This document shows, one piece after another, positions 1 through 7,299 of a stretch of DNA of 15,734 nucleotides. The stretch's first letter is position 1; each line of letters opens with the position of its first letter. Below the pieces are notes generated by a model. That model was not told where the DNA came from, searched no databases, and saw nothing but the letters and a program-made list of their open reading frames with translations. This DNA comes from Dehalococcoidia bacterium (lineage in GTDB: Bacteria; Chloroflexota; Dehalococcoidia; SZUA-161): NCBI GenBank assembly GCA_014859215.1, contig JACUUS010000035.1, forward strand, positions 1 to 15,734, given 5' to 3'. The translations under genes and the position numbers were made by a program.

Positions 1-1
1 C

Positions 2-150
2 CTGAAGAACGGCACTGTGGACGGTTCTGCTAACGCCGGAATGCAGGGGCTGAGCCAGGAGTACATTGTCCCGTTTGGCCTCGCTCTAAACGCCAGCCCA
101 TGCCAGATAGGACTCCTGACCAGTCTGCCGAGCATGGCTGCTGCCCGGTC
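2..150 (+). pseudogene. Degenerate N-terminal fragment of an MFS transporter
   Basis: The frame beginning at base 2 reads LKNGTVDGSANAG, then a stretch ending in FGLALNASPCQIGLLTSLPS. This resembles the first two membrane segments of major facilitator transporters, where an 'FALALGAS..QIGLLASLP' pattern joins helices 1 and 2. After about base 150 the frame stays open to 499 but becomes Cys/Ser/Arg-rich and no longer looks like a transporter. No other frame clearly restores the hydrophobic helices. The gene would also have to begin left of the window. I read it as a remnant of a transporter gene. The match is from memory of the family, not an alignment, and the protein could instead continue through a frameshift I could not locate. 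Confidence 0.35.
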
Positions 151-390
151 TGGACTGTCTTCCTCCTGTCGGGTATCCTGCGCCGCCGTTGTAGCGGTCA
201 CGCTGCTTAGAGGGGTAAGCGAGGTAAGGTCCGTACCGGATGCCGGCCTATTTGACCTCTTGCTTGGAAAGATCGGCATTTACAATCCTGCGAAGGCATC
301 AGCAGGTGTCCTGGCGTGCGCGCCTGATTTGAACAACTCAGGGTCTATCGTGAGCCGCGCTCATCTCTTCCTCATGCCCAACCGGAGTCC

Positions 391-469
391 GCCCCGCAAG
401 GGGGCCTTAGGTGAATCGGCGCGGGTTTGCAGTATCCAGCAAGTGAACACTCTCCGGCTGGGAGCCGGA
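391..469. other. Two adjacent hairpins, possible structured-RNA or group II intron remnant
   Basis: Bases 392-403 form CCCC-GCAA-GGGG, a GNRA-tetraloop hairpin. Bases 453-469 form TCCGGCT-GGG-AGCCGGA, a 7-bp stem with a 3-base loop. The run GAGCCGGATGCG at 462-473 resembles the 5' strand of a group II intron domain V, but the matching 3' strand (of the type CGCAnGTCCGGTTC) is missing downstream. No reverse transcriptase is present. The rest of 150-536 shows nothing I can assign. Confidence 0.25.
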
Positions 470-536
470 TGCGTATTAGGACTTTGGGCGGTCGAGTAAT
501 TCGGCCTCGCAGTGAGGGTATAGAGCGCGGCAAGTG

Positions 537-1157
537 CTACTGAAAGACGCTCGTTGTGAGTGAGCTTCGTCCGCCCATGACTCTCCCGAAGGGTTCATCA
601 AGGTTGAATCTATTCTCGTACTTGGCGATCCAGTTCCTTATTATTGGCCTGATCTTGCCGAAGTTCATGTGGGCCCTTTCCGCTGCTAGATTCCAGGACT
701 TGCACAGACCCTCGTGCCAGGTCTCGGGGCTGAGAAGAAGCAGGATCTCATTCCGCGCTGCAAGAACCGCGTCATCGTCCAGGCCTTTCAGTTCTTCGAA
801 ATAGTCACGCCAGTGTTTTACCAGTGCCTGAGTGCCCCCGTTTCCTGCAAGCTCAATGTCGCGGCTGTCTATGCATTGCCTGAGCCTTCGCACGAAGCTC
901 GGGATTACCTGGTAGCAGGCGATTCCTCCCAGGCGGACCCAGACAAATGACCCGTCGTTTCTTATAAGTACCTTCCCCCATTTCTTGAGGAACAGCTGGA
1001 TTATCTCGTCAGCAAGGCAGTATTTACTATAGTCAGCGGTTTGCCTTACCAGGGGCAGGACCCTGGGGGGAAGATCATACCAGGAAGCCGGGATTTTGAT
1101 GGGTAGAGGCATGATCGTCAGCGCATTGACCTCTCTCACGGAATTGCGCTCGCTCAT
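537..1157 (-). CDS. Hypothetical protein, 206 aa, family not recognised
   Basis: I do not recognise this protein. It is soluble-looking, with no signal peptide or membrane helix, and is rich in Trp, Arg and Leu. A basic/aromatic stretch at residues 59-78 (KKWGKVLIRNDGSFVWVRLG) is followed by charged helical-looking sequence (about 110-165). It has four scattered cysteines (47, 81, 95, 152) that form no metal motif. The start is well supported: an AAGGAGGTGG Shine-Dalgarno lies about 6 bases upstream of the ATG at 1157, and a TATAAT -10 lies at 1238-1233. It sits downstream of the diaphorase operon on the same strand, about 390 bases away and with its own probable promoter, so a functional link is unproven. 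The reading frame and ribosome-binding site make it a credible gene; its role is unknown. Confidence 0.7.
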   Translation of the reverse strand: MSERNSVREVNALTIMPLPIKIPASWYDLPPRVLPLVRQTADYSKYCLADEIIQLFLKKWGKVLIRNDGSFVWVRLGGIACYQVIPSFVRRLRQCIDSRDIELAGNGGTQALVKHWRDYFEELKGLDDDAVLAARNEILLLLSPETWHEGLCKSWNLAAERAHMNFGKIRPIIRNWIAKYENRFNLDEPFGRVMGGRSSLTTSVFQ

Positions 1158-1232
1158 CCTTTACCACCTCCTTCCTTACGGATAAGTCGGTGAACCTATA
1201 TGGCGATGCCGAGATAGATCTTGTCGTGACTG

Positions 1233-1238
1233 ATTATA
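1233..1238 (-). promoter_or_regulatory. Probable -10 element for the 206-aa gene
   Basis: A perfect TATAAT lies on the minus strand about 75 bases upstream of the ATG at 1157. At 17 bp spacing no convincing -35 hexamer is visible. The leader would be about 70 bases and carries the strong AAGGAGGTGG site. Confidence 0.35.
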
Positions 1239-1249
1239 AGGACGGGCAG

Positions 1250-1423
1250 TTACGAAAACACCGGGATGCGGTTATGAGAAAAAAGGACCGCAAGAGACGC
1301 CGGGGATGGCTGTCCCTCGAGGTCAATGCAGTTCAGCAGGATGCCATACTTACTCAAGCCATTCTCTTTACCTGATGTTTTGGCAGACTGGCTGGCGTTA
1401 TTATACACGGCGACAAGAGACAT
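1250..1423 (-). CDS. Possible small protein, 57 aa
   Basis: An ATG at 1423 opens a 57-codon frame beginning MSLVAVYNNASQSAKTSG and ending NRIPVFS. It contains a hydrophobic-polar pattern (SKYGILLNCIDLEG) that looks protein-like. The frame is also open for eight codons upstream of the ATG without another usual start codon. No good Shine-Dalgarno is present, which argues against translation. It lies between the diaphorase operon and the 206-aa gene on the same strand. I recognise no family. It may be a remnant of a longer gene or a chance frame. Confidence 0.22.
   Translation of the reverse strand: MSLVAVYNNASQSAKTSGKENGLSKYGILLNCIDLEGQPSPASLAVLFSHNRIPVFS
1380..1407 (+). promoter_or_regulatory. 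Weak candidate promoter facing the 3' end of the diaphorase operon
   Basis: TTGGCA (1380-1385) and TATACA (1402-1407) are separated by 16 bp on the plus strand, matching the -35 and -10 consensus at 5/6 and 4/6 positions. Transcription would run through the inverted repeats at 1445-1537 and then antisense to the HoxU-like gene. This is pattern evidence only. Confidence 0.2.
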
Positions 1424-1444
1424 TACAACACGGTCACCGCCGAG

Positions 1445-1489
1445 TGTCGCGCATCAAGGCGGCGAACCTGGTATATCCGGTGCGCGACA
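1445..1489. repeat. Inverted repeat, 9-bp arms
   Basis: TGTCGCGCA (1445-1453) is the exact reverse complement of TGCGCGACA (1481-1489), separated by 27 bases. The loop contains the near-palindrome CCTGGTATATCCGG. There is no following T-run on either strand, so it is not a standard intrinsic terminator. Confidence 0.5.
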
Positions 1490-1507
1490 TTTCCCCGAAT
1501 GCGGCTC

Positions 1508-1537
1508 CTGACCGCTCGGCGCGATTGAGACGGTCAG
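1508..1537. repeat. Inverted repeat, 7-bp arms, just past the diaphorase operon
   Basis: CTGACCG (1508-1514) pairs with CGGTCAG (1531-1537) across a 16-base loop. It lies about 10 bases beyond the stop codon of the HoxU-like gene on the minus strand. It could help define the 3' end of the operon transcript, but it lacks the U-tract of an intrinsic terminator. Confidence 0.4.
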
Positions 1538-1547
1538 CCAGCGGGCT

Positions 1548-2159
1548 TCACTTCGAGTATGAGCCAGCGAGTACGTCGTCTACAGTTATGCCTTCAAACG
1601 AAGCCCCATCGGTTTCACGCGCGATCTTTCCCGTAGGACAAAGGCCCCAGCATTCGCGGCAGTCCATGCATACGCCTCTTGATACGATTTCGTCGATAAA
1701 CGCTATCCTTCTCTCCGTACCCCTGCCGACAAAGGTAATCGCGTTTGCACCCTTGACTTCGGCACAGTAGCGGGCGCAGAGGCCGCAGAGAATGCACTGG
1801 GTCTTCTCGGAGATGAACCTGGGTCTTTCCACACCGAACCTGGCGGCAGTCTCGGATAGAACCGGAGCAGAGGCGAGCATCAGTTCGAGAAGCATCTTGC
1901 GGATCTTCGTCACTCTTGGTGTACCGGTCTTGACGATCAAGCCGTCTTCTACCTGGTAAACACAGGAAGTTACGAGGCGAGACCTTCCTCTCCGCTCAAT
2001 CTCGACGGTGCAAAGCCTGCATGCCCCAAAGGGAGCCAGCTTCTCATGATGGCAAAGCGTGGGGATATCGATATCCGCAGACCGGGCAACCTCAAGCAAC
2101 GTCTGCCCTTCTTCGGCCTCGATTTCTCTACCGTCAATATTCAGTCTGATCTTGCTCAT
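1548..2159 (-). CDS. HoxU/NuoG-N-terminal-like iron-sulfur subunit of an NADH diaphorase
   Basis: The 203-aa protein carries electrons from the flavin subunit to a catalytic partner. Residues 1-75 form a plant-type [2Fe-2S] ferredoxin fold with ligands C36, C47, C50 and C66. Two further four-Cys sets follow: C122-x2-C125-x2-C128-x3-C132 and C164-x2-C167-x2-C170-x3-C174-P, for two [4Fe-4S] clusters. The length matches HoxU-type subunits. It lacks both the molybdopterin domain of full NuoG and the H-cluster domain of [FeFe] hydrogenase. The ATG overlaps the stop of the upstream NuoF-like gene (ATGA), and an AAAGGA-type site lies inside that gene, so translation is probably coupled. An upstream in-frame start would add 34 residues unlike the family and is rejected. 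Family assignment is secure; the partner enzyme is unknown. Confidence 0.9.
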   Translation of the reverse strand: MSKIRLNIDGREIEAEEGQTLLEVARSADIDIPTLCHHEKLAPFGACRLCTVEIERRGRSRLVTSCVYQVEDGLIVKTGTPRVTKIRKMLLELMLASAPVLSETAARFGVERPRFISEKTQCILCGLCARYCAEVKGANAITFVGRGTERRIAFIDEIVSRGVCMDCRECWGLCPTGKIARETDGASFEGITVDDVLAGSYSK

Positions 2160-4081
2160 TCCTTTTTTCCTTTCGGGCGTACCACCTCTGTACCCGGAAC
2201 AGGCGCCGCAGGTACAGGTTGACCGGAAATCCTGACCACCGCTGAGAAGCGGGTTGGACACACCTCATAGCACGAGTTACACTTGATGCATTTTCCCTGG
2301 TCTATGATGTGGACGAGATTCTTGCCGCCCGTTATCGCATCCGCGGGACAATTCCTGAGGCAGATACCGCAGGCCGAGCACCTGGCGGGATCGATGTAGT
2401 ACGATGTCAAGGCCTTGCAGGCGCCGGCCGGGCAGCGTTTGCGGTCGACATGCGCTTCGTATTCGTCCCGGAAGTACCGGATGGTACTGAGCACGGGGTT
2501 CGGCGCTGTTTGGCCAAGAGCGCACAGCGAAACCTGCTGGACAGTCTCAGAAATCTCCTCCAACAACTCGATGTCCCCGGGCTGCCCTTCGCCCAGGCAT
2601 ATCCTGTCAAGTACTCTCACCATCTGGTCTATGCCGGCGCGACAGGGGACACACTTCCCGCAAGATTCGTCGGCAAGGAAGTGCAAAAAGTATCTGGCGA
2701 GATCGACCATACAGTCGTCCTCGTCCAGGACGATCATACCTCCCGAACCCATCATCGATCCTGCCTCTGTCAGCTTGTCGAAGTCAACAGGCAGGTCAAG
2801 AAGGCTTTCGGGAAGACAGCCTCCTGACGGGCCGCCGGTCTGTACCGCCTTAAACCTCTTACCCTTGCGAATCCCTCCGCCGATCTGGTATATGATCTCT
2901 CTCAAGCTCATACCCATAGGCACTTCAACCAACCCCGTGTTGTTCACCTTGCCGACCAGGGAGAATATCTTGGTGCCCTTGCTTCCGGAAGTACCTATAC
3001 TTGTGAACCAGTCCGCGCCCCTGTTAATTATCAGGGGGACGTTGGCCCATGTCTCAACATTGTTCAGATTGCTCGGCCGGTCGAAGACGCCGCTGACCGC
3101 GGTGCGTATGTACTTCGGCCTCGGCTCCCCCACCATGCCCTCTATAGCCGTCATGAGAGCACTGGACTCGCCGGAGACAAATGCCCCCGCACCCCTGTGA
3201 ATGGCAACTTCGAAGTTGAACCCGGACCCGAGGATACTCTTGCCCAGCAAGCCGTATTGGCGGGCCTGCGCCAGGGCCTTAACCAGATTGCTCACCGCAA
3301 GCGGATACTCCTGACGAACGTAGACAAAGCCCTCGTGAGAGCCAATCGCATACGCCCCGATAATCAGCCCTTCGAGCACGCTGTGAGGATTACCTTCGAG
3401 CAGGCTTCTATCCATAAAAGCGCCCGGGTCCCCTTCGTCAGCATTTACGATGACATACTTGATATCGCCGGGGGCGTTACGGGTGGTTTCCCACTTGGCG
3501 CCGGCGGGAAATCCTCCACCACCCCTGCCTCTCAGGTTGGCTTTCTTGACGGTATCCAGGACCTCTTCGGGGCTCATTTCAAAGAGAGCCTTAGCCAGGG
3601 CCGAGTAACCTCCAAGAGCGATGTAGTCATCAATACTCGCCGGATCGATCAGCGTATTGTTCCCAAACACAATCCTCTTCTGGTACTTGTAGAACGGGAT
3701 GTCACGTTCATGGGCTATTGTCTGACCGCCCGTATCTTTGTAGAGAAGCCGGGCCACGGGCTGTCGTTCAATAAGTGTTTTCGATATGACTTCGGGCGCG
3801 TCCGCCGGCTTCATGCCGAGGTAACATATGCCTTCCGGGAAGACGACCACAACCGGTCCTCTCTCACAGAAGCCGTGGCAGCCTGTGCGCCTCACGTCAA
3901 CCTTGCCGCGGAGCCCGTTACTGTAAATCTCCGTCATGATTGCCTGGTAGACCCTGTCCGAACCGAGCGCGTTACACCCGGTCCCGGAACATATAGTCAC
4001 ACACGGTTTGGCGGCATCTCTCCTGGACAGTATCTGTTCTTTTTTCTTCTCCAGGTCAGCTGCTGACCTCAATCGGGCCAT
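2156..4081 (-). CDS. NuoF-like NADH-binding flavoprotein subunit (HndC/HydB type), 641 aa
   Basis: This subunit binds NADH and FMN and passes electrons into iron-sulfur clusters. An N-terminal thioredoxin-like [2Fe-2S] domain has ligands C31, C36, C68 and C72. The NADH/FMN domain contains LRGRGGGGFPAG (183-194) and ADEGDPGAF (214-222). After an SLBB-type region comes the NuoF cluster site ESCGKCVPC (C474, C477, C480) with C520. The C-terminus carries a two-cluster ferredoxin: C568/C571/C574/C578 and C598/C601/C604/C608. This order is that of HndC/HydB subunits of NAD(P)-linked hydrogenases and formate dehydrogenases, longer than the respiratory NuoF. A GAAAGGA site precedes the ATG. It lies 21 bases after the NuoE-like stop and overlaps the next gene by 4 bases, which indicates one operon. 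Confidence 0.93.
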   Translation of the reverse strand: MARLRSAADLEKKKEQILSRRDAAKPCVTICSGTGCNALGSDRVYQAIMTEIYSNGLRGKVDVRRTGCHGFCERGPVVVVFPEGICYLGMKPADAPEVISKTLIERQPVARLLYKDTGGQTIAHERDIPFYKYQKRIVFGNNTLIDPASIDDYIALGGYSALAKALFEMSPEEVLDTVKKANLRGRGGGGFPAGAKWETTRNAPGDIKYVIVNADEGDPGAFMDRSLLEGNPHSVLEGLIIGAYAIGSHEGFVYVRQEYPLAVSNLVKALAQARQYGLLGKSILGSGFNFEVAIHRGAGAFVSGESSALMTAIEGMVGEPRPKYIRTAVSGVFDRPSNLNNVETWANVPLIINRGADWFTSIGTSGSKGTKIFSLVGKVNNTGLVEVPMGMSLREIIYQIGGGIRKGKRFKAVQTGGPSGGCLPESLLDLPVDFDKLTEAGSMMGSGGMIVLDEDDCMVDLARYFLHFLADESCGKCVPCRAGIDQMVRVLDRICLGEGQPGDIELLEEISETVQQVSLCALGQTAPNPVLSTIRYFRDEYEAHVDRKRCPAGACKALTSYYIDPARCSACGICLRNCPADAITGGKNLVHIIDQGKCIKCNSCYEVCPTRFSAVVRISGQPVPAAPVPGTEVVRPKGKKE

Positions 4082-4102
4082 CTCTCAAGTCCTTTCCGAT
4101 TG

Positions 4103-4732
4103 CTAGTCGCACGAGGCTACGATATGTTCTATTTCTCTGGTCGAGGGGTTGCTGTGGTATTCACCGTCGACTACCATAACCGGGCCAAGCGCGCAGCATC
4201 CGAGACAGTTCACGGTTTCGACTGTGAATTTCCGGTCCGGGCTGGTTTCACCGGCTTGAATCCCGACAACATCAGTTACCTTGTCAAGCAGGCGGGGTGC
4301 GCCCCTGACATGGCAGGCTGTTCCCTGGCATATCGATACACGGTGACGTCCCTGTGGGACCAGGCTGAAAGCCTTGTAGAATGTAGCTATCCTGTAAGCG
4401 CGGCTGAGCGGTATGTCAAGCCGCTCGCAGACTTTTTGGAGGACATTCCTGGGGAGCCAGTGGTTTTCACGCTGGATTTCGAGGAGGATCTGGATAAGTG
4501 CGGTCTTGTCTCCCTTGTATTCATCGACTATTGAGTCGACTCCGGCGGTTTCTTCAGCAACCGCCCTCATGGAACGGGCCACCAGGGAGACCTGGCTTAC
4601 CGGTACGCCGAGTTTGTCGCTGATTCTTGATAAAGTGCCTTCTGAAATCTGGGTTTCTGCTTCCTGGTTAATGGTCGGTGTTCTTGTTTCAGCAGACCGA
4701 TTCGTTACGAATCGAGCCTTGCCTCTAGCCAT
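4103..4732 (-). CDS. NuoE-like [2Fe-2S] subunit of the diaphorase, 209 aa
   Basis: The thioredoxin-like 24-kDa subunit stabilises the NADH/FMN subunit and holds one [2Fe-2S] cluster. The ligands are C135 and C140 (CQGTAC) and C176 and C180 (CLGCC). The helical NuoE domain (ALIQILLEIQRENHWLP) precedes them. An N-terminal extension of about 70 residues (Thr/Glu-rich, then helical) is longer than in typical NuoE and has no function I can assign. I chose ATG 4732 because AAGGAG lies 6 bases upstream. A promoter with TTGAAT and TACACT spaced 17 bp (4788-4760) would place the transcript start downstream of the alternative ATG at 4771. It is the first gene of the nuoE-nuoF-hoxU-like operon and is divergent from the DUF362 gene. 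Confidence 0.9.
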   Translation of the reverse strand: MARGKARFVTNRSAETRTPTINQEAETQISEGTLSRISDKLGVPVSQVSLVARSMRAVAEETAGVDSIVDEYKGDKTALIQILLEIQRENHWLPRNVLQKVCERLDIPLSRAYRIATFYKAFSLVPQGRHRVSICQGTACHVRGAPRLLDKVTDVVGIQAGETSPDRKFTVETVNCLGCCALGPVMVVDGEYHSNPSTREIEHIVASCD

Positions 4733-4759
4733 TTCTTGCTCCTTGCTTATTCTTCCTTT

Positions 4760-4788
4760 AGTGTAATTCATTTACCCTTCAAATTCAA
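4760..4788 (-). promoter_or_regulatory. Promoter of the NuoE-NuoF-HoxU-like operon
   Basis: On the minus strand TTGAAT (4788-4783) and TACACT (4765-4760) are separated by exactly 17 bp, each matching the sigma-70 consensus at 4/6. The predicted start near 4753 gives a leader of about 20 bases that contains the AAGGAG site at 4744-4739. Confidence 0.45.
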
Positions 4789-4821
4789 CAAAGCGCCTGA
4801 CCGGGGCCGCTGCGCGAGACC

Positions 4822-4850
4822 TTCCTAAATGCGGGCACGGCTGATAGAAT
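4822..4850 (+). promoter_or_regulatory. Candidate extended -10 promoter for the DUF362 gene
   Basis: TGaTAGAAT at 4842-4850 is an extended -10 with a 5/6 hexamer match. The -35 at 17 bp (TTCCTA, 4822-4827) is poor. The start would fall near 4857, about 30 bases before ATG 4887. Confidence 0.35.
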
Positions 4851-4886
4851 ACGCACTGTCAGGTCCGCGTGAAAGGTAATACGCTC

Positions 4887-5978
4887 ATGTCTAAAGTCTT
4901 CTTCTTCAGCTACGCCAGGAGTAGCAGCCCACTACGGGGTCTCGAGCACCTCTTTTCAAAATCAGGCTTCCAGGACCAGTTGCCGGCAGGCGGTTCGGTA
5001 GCCATCAAGCTGCACATGGGTGAATTGGGGAACGTGCGGTACCTCAGGCCCGTTCTCGTTCGCCAGGTAGTGGATATCGTCAGGGCCAGGGGAGGGAATC
5101 CATTCCTGATAGACACGGTTGTAGCTTACCCGGGGGCTCGGGCGACAAAAGAGAGCTACCTCAGAACCGCAGCCATGAATGGTTTCGTGGAGGCGACCGT
5201 GGGCGCGCCGGTGGTGATCTGCGGTGATGAGGACGCTCACCGTGCAGTCCCTGTCGACAAGAGGTACGATGGGTGCGAGCTCAGTCAAATCAGCATACCG
5301 TCTGTCCTTCTCGATGCTGATTGTGTCCTGGTGTTAACGCATGTGAAAGGGCATGAACTAACGGGACTTGGCGGCGCCTTGAAGAATCTCGGGATGGGAT
5401 GTGTCTCCAGGGCGAGCAAGCGGGACCAGCACATGGTGAATATGCCGGTGTTCGAGAATGCGGAGGAGTGCGATGGTTGCGGAAAATGCGCCCAGGCATG
5501 CCCGACTGGTGCGATAAAGGTCAGCGAAGGGTGCAAGCCGGAGCGTGTGGCATCGGAATGTACCGCGTGTGGCACCTGTCACTTCCAGTGTCCATCTCAT
5601 TGCTGGAACTGGCCTCACGGCGCGCGCGAGCGCTTGCAGGTCTACCTTGCCCATGCGGCATGGGCTGTCATCAAGGGGTGTTCAGGGAAGATGGCCTTCG
5701 TGAACTTCATTCAGGATGTAACACCGCATTGCGACTGCGCTGCGCCGTCGGGAAGGCCGGTTGTACAGGATGTGGGGATAGCCTTTTCCATGGATCCTGT
5801 GGCGGCGGACAAGGCTTCACTGGACCTTATTGACCAGGCGCCCATTGTTCCGGGAGCGACCATGGCAGGGCCGCCCGATCTGCTGGGGAAAATGAGGGGG
5901 ACCAGCAGCCTCATACAGTTGAGGACGGCTGAGAAACTGCGCGCAGGCACTCTGGATTACGAGCTTGTGAACGTGTAA
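4887..5978 (+). CDS. DUF362 protein with an inserted two-cluster ferredoxin domain, 363 aa
   Basis: Residues 1-190 carry the DUF362 fold seen in many anaerobes, with the conserved blocks VAIKLHMGE (38-46), the Gly-rich turn before LIDTVV, and LTHVKGHELTGLGGALKN (150-167). A ferredoxin insert follows: C195-x2-C198-x2-C201-x3-C205-P and C225-x2-C228-x2-C231-x3-C235-P, predicted to hold two [4Fe-4S] clusters. The C-terminal part returns to DUF362 (DVGIAFSMDPVAADKASLD). The family has no firmly established reaction; roles in electron transfer or cofactor handling are guesses. I use ATG 4887, with GAAAGG 10 bases upstream, rather than the GTG at 4869. The gene diverges from the diaphorase operon and converges on the first CaiB gene, leaving 89 bases that contain only a weak hairpin. 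Confidence 0.85.
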   Translation: MSKVFFFSYARSSSPLRGLEHLFSKSGFQDQLPAGGSVAIKLHMGELGNVRYLRPVLVRQVVDIVRARGGNPFLIDTVVAYPGARATKESYLRTAAMNGFVEATVGAPVVICGDEDAHRAVPVDKRYDGCELSQISIPSVLLDADCVLVLTHVKGHELTGLGGALKNLGMGCVSRASKRDQHMVNMPVFENAEECDGCGKCAQACPTGAIKVSEGCKPERVASECTACGTCHFQCPSHCWNWPHGARERLQVYLAHAAWAVIKGCSGKMAFVNFIQDVTPHCDCAAPSGRPVVQDVGIAFSMDPVAADKASLDLIDQAPIVPGATMAGPPDLLGKMRGTSSLIQLRTAEKLRAGTLDYELVNV

Positions 5979-6067
5979 GCTGTTCAGAGGCGCGGATAAA
6001 CCGAGCCGACGATCTTGATCGCCAGACACGTCTCTCAGCGTCCGCTTCTCGAATCCCGGCGCAGCCA

Positions 6068-7282
6068 TCAGTAAACTACCTCGGCTTCAGCAAGCCTCTT
6101 GATTTCGCTGGAGGGCATGGCAAGAAGCTCGCCAAGTACATATTCCGTGTGCTGTCCCATCAATGGCGCCGGGTCTTCTACCCGGGGCGGCGTACCGGAG
6201 AATTTCCAGGGCGGCCCCATTACAACCTGCTTGCCCATTCCTGGATGGAGCACCTCGTGCGCAAGCCCGCGGTGCTCGAAGTGGGGATCACTGAAGATTT
6301 CCTCATTGCTGAGTGAAGGCATGGCCGCGACTCCGGTAGCCTGGAGCATCCCTGTAATCTCGTAATGAGTGTAGTTCATTGTCCACACCGCCAGAAGCCT
6401 GTCCAGTTCGTCCTGATTAGCCCACCGGCTGAACCCGTCGGCGAATTCTTCGGCCAAGGTCCACCCGGGATCACCCATGACCTTACAGAGGGCTTTCCAT
6501 TCGTGCTCATTCGCTACTGCGATGCTCACCCATTTATCATTTCCCTTGCAGGGATAGCAGTTGTGGGGGGCCATTGTACTGTCTTTGTTGCCTTGCCTGC
6601 TCCGCACTCGTCCATTCATGATGTAGTCCATGATCGCATCGCCGGTAAATACGGCCAGGCTCTCGACTGATGAAAGGTCGATATGTTGACCATGCCCGGT
6701 GCTCTGCCTGTGATTGAGCGCCGCGAGTACGGCGAAGGCGCTTGTAGTGGCGCTCATCAAATCAGTTGATCCGGTCATCGGATTTGGCGGGCCGTCGCTG
6801 TAGCCTGTGAGGTTGGCGACGCCTGCGTAGCAAGCGAAGCTGGGCGCGTAGCCCCCGTAGTTCTTGAAAGGCCCCTCGGTGCCAAAAGCGGAGGAGGACA
6901 GCATGATAATATCCGGCTTGATCTTGCTCACGACATCGTAACCGAGCCCCATCCTGTCCATGGAACCCGGTCGCATATTTTGCGTGACCACATCGCTCAC
7001 GGCAATGAGCCTTTGTGCGAGCTCCACACCCTCACGTTTCTTCATATTCAACTGCACCGAGAGCTTGCCAAGGTTGATGCTGTTGAAAACGGGCGAATAC
7101 TCAAGTCCCTGAAAGGATTGCGCTATTGTCAGTGTCATGGTACGAGAAGGATCCGGACGCGACATGCTTTCTATCTTGATCACTTCGGCTCCCAGGAATG
7201 CCAGGAGGCCCGTTGCATAGGCCCCGGCCCAGAGCCAGCAGAAGTCTGTTACTCGCACTCCCTCCAATGCAGCCCTGTTCAT
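6068..7282 (-). CDS. CaiB/BaiF family III CoA-transferase, 404 aa (copy 1)
   Basis: Family III enzymes move CoA between acyl groups through an aspartyl-CoA intermediate. The N-terminal Rossmann signature is present (LEGVRVTDFCWLWAGAY, then LLAFLGAEVIKIES), followed by the NLGKLSVQLNMKK block. The likely catalytic Asp is D174 in TGSTDLMSA, placed by its distance from the conserved GHGQHIDLS. The C-terminal region shows DPHFEHRGL and the closing PLMGQHTEYVLGELL. Length is normal for the family. A GAGG site lies 9 bases before the ATG, and only 17 bases separate it from the upstream copy 2, so the two are co-transcribed. The substrate cannot be told from sequence; carnitine, oxalate, bile-acid and arylsuccinate enzymes all share this fold. 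Confidence 0.9.
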   Translation of the reverse strand: MNRAALEGVRVTDFCWLWAGAYATGLLAFLGAEVIKIESMSRPDPSRTMTLTIAQSFQGLEYSPVFNSINLGKLSVQLNMKKREGVELAQRLIAVSDVVTQNMRPGSMDRMGLGYDVVSKIKPDIIMLSSSAFGTEGPFKNYGGYAPSFACYAGVANLTGYSDGPPNPMTGSTDLMSATTSAFAVLAALNHRQSTGHGQHIDLSSVESLAVFTGDAIMDYIMNGRVRSRQGNKDSTMAPHNCYPCKGNDKWVSIAVANEHEWKALCKVMGDPGWTLAEEFADGFSRWANQDELDRLLAVWTMNYTHYEITGMLQATGVAAMPSLSNEEIFSDPHFEHRGLAHEVLHPGMGKQVVMGPPWKFSGTPPRVEDPAPLMGQHTEYVLGELLAMPSSEIKRLAEAEVVY

Positions 7283-7299
7283 GAAGTAAGCCTCGCTTC

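Noticed and set aside
17..499. A complete 160-aa protein starting at GTG 17
   Set aside because: Only the first 45 or so residues look like a transporter and that similarity begins before the GTG; the rest has no family character, so I treat it as a remnant.
1190..1375. Plus-strand 61-codon frame rich in Lys and Arg
   Set aside because: GTG start without a Shine-Dalgarno and no family; overlaps the likely promoter of the 206-aa gene.
3197..4066. Plus-strand open frame of 289 codons
   Set aside because: Antisense to the first NuoF-like gene, with no recognisable domain.
5979..6067. Bidirectional terminator between the convergent DUF362 and CoA-transferase genes
   Set aside because: Only CGATC-TT-GATCG, a stem with a 2-base loop, and no T-run is present.
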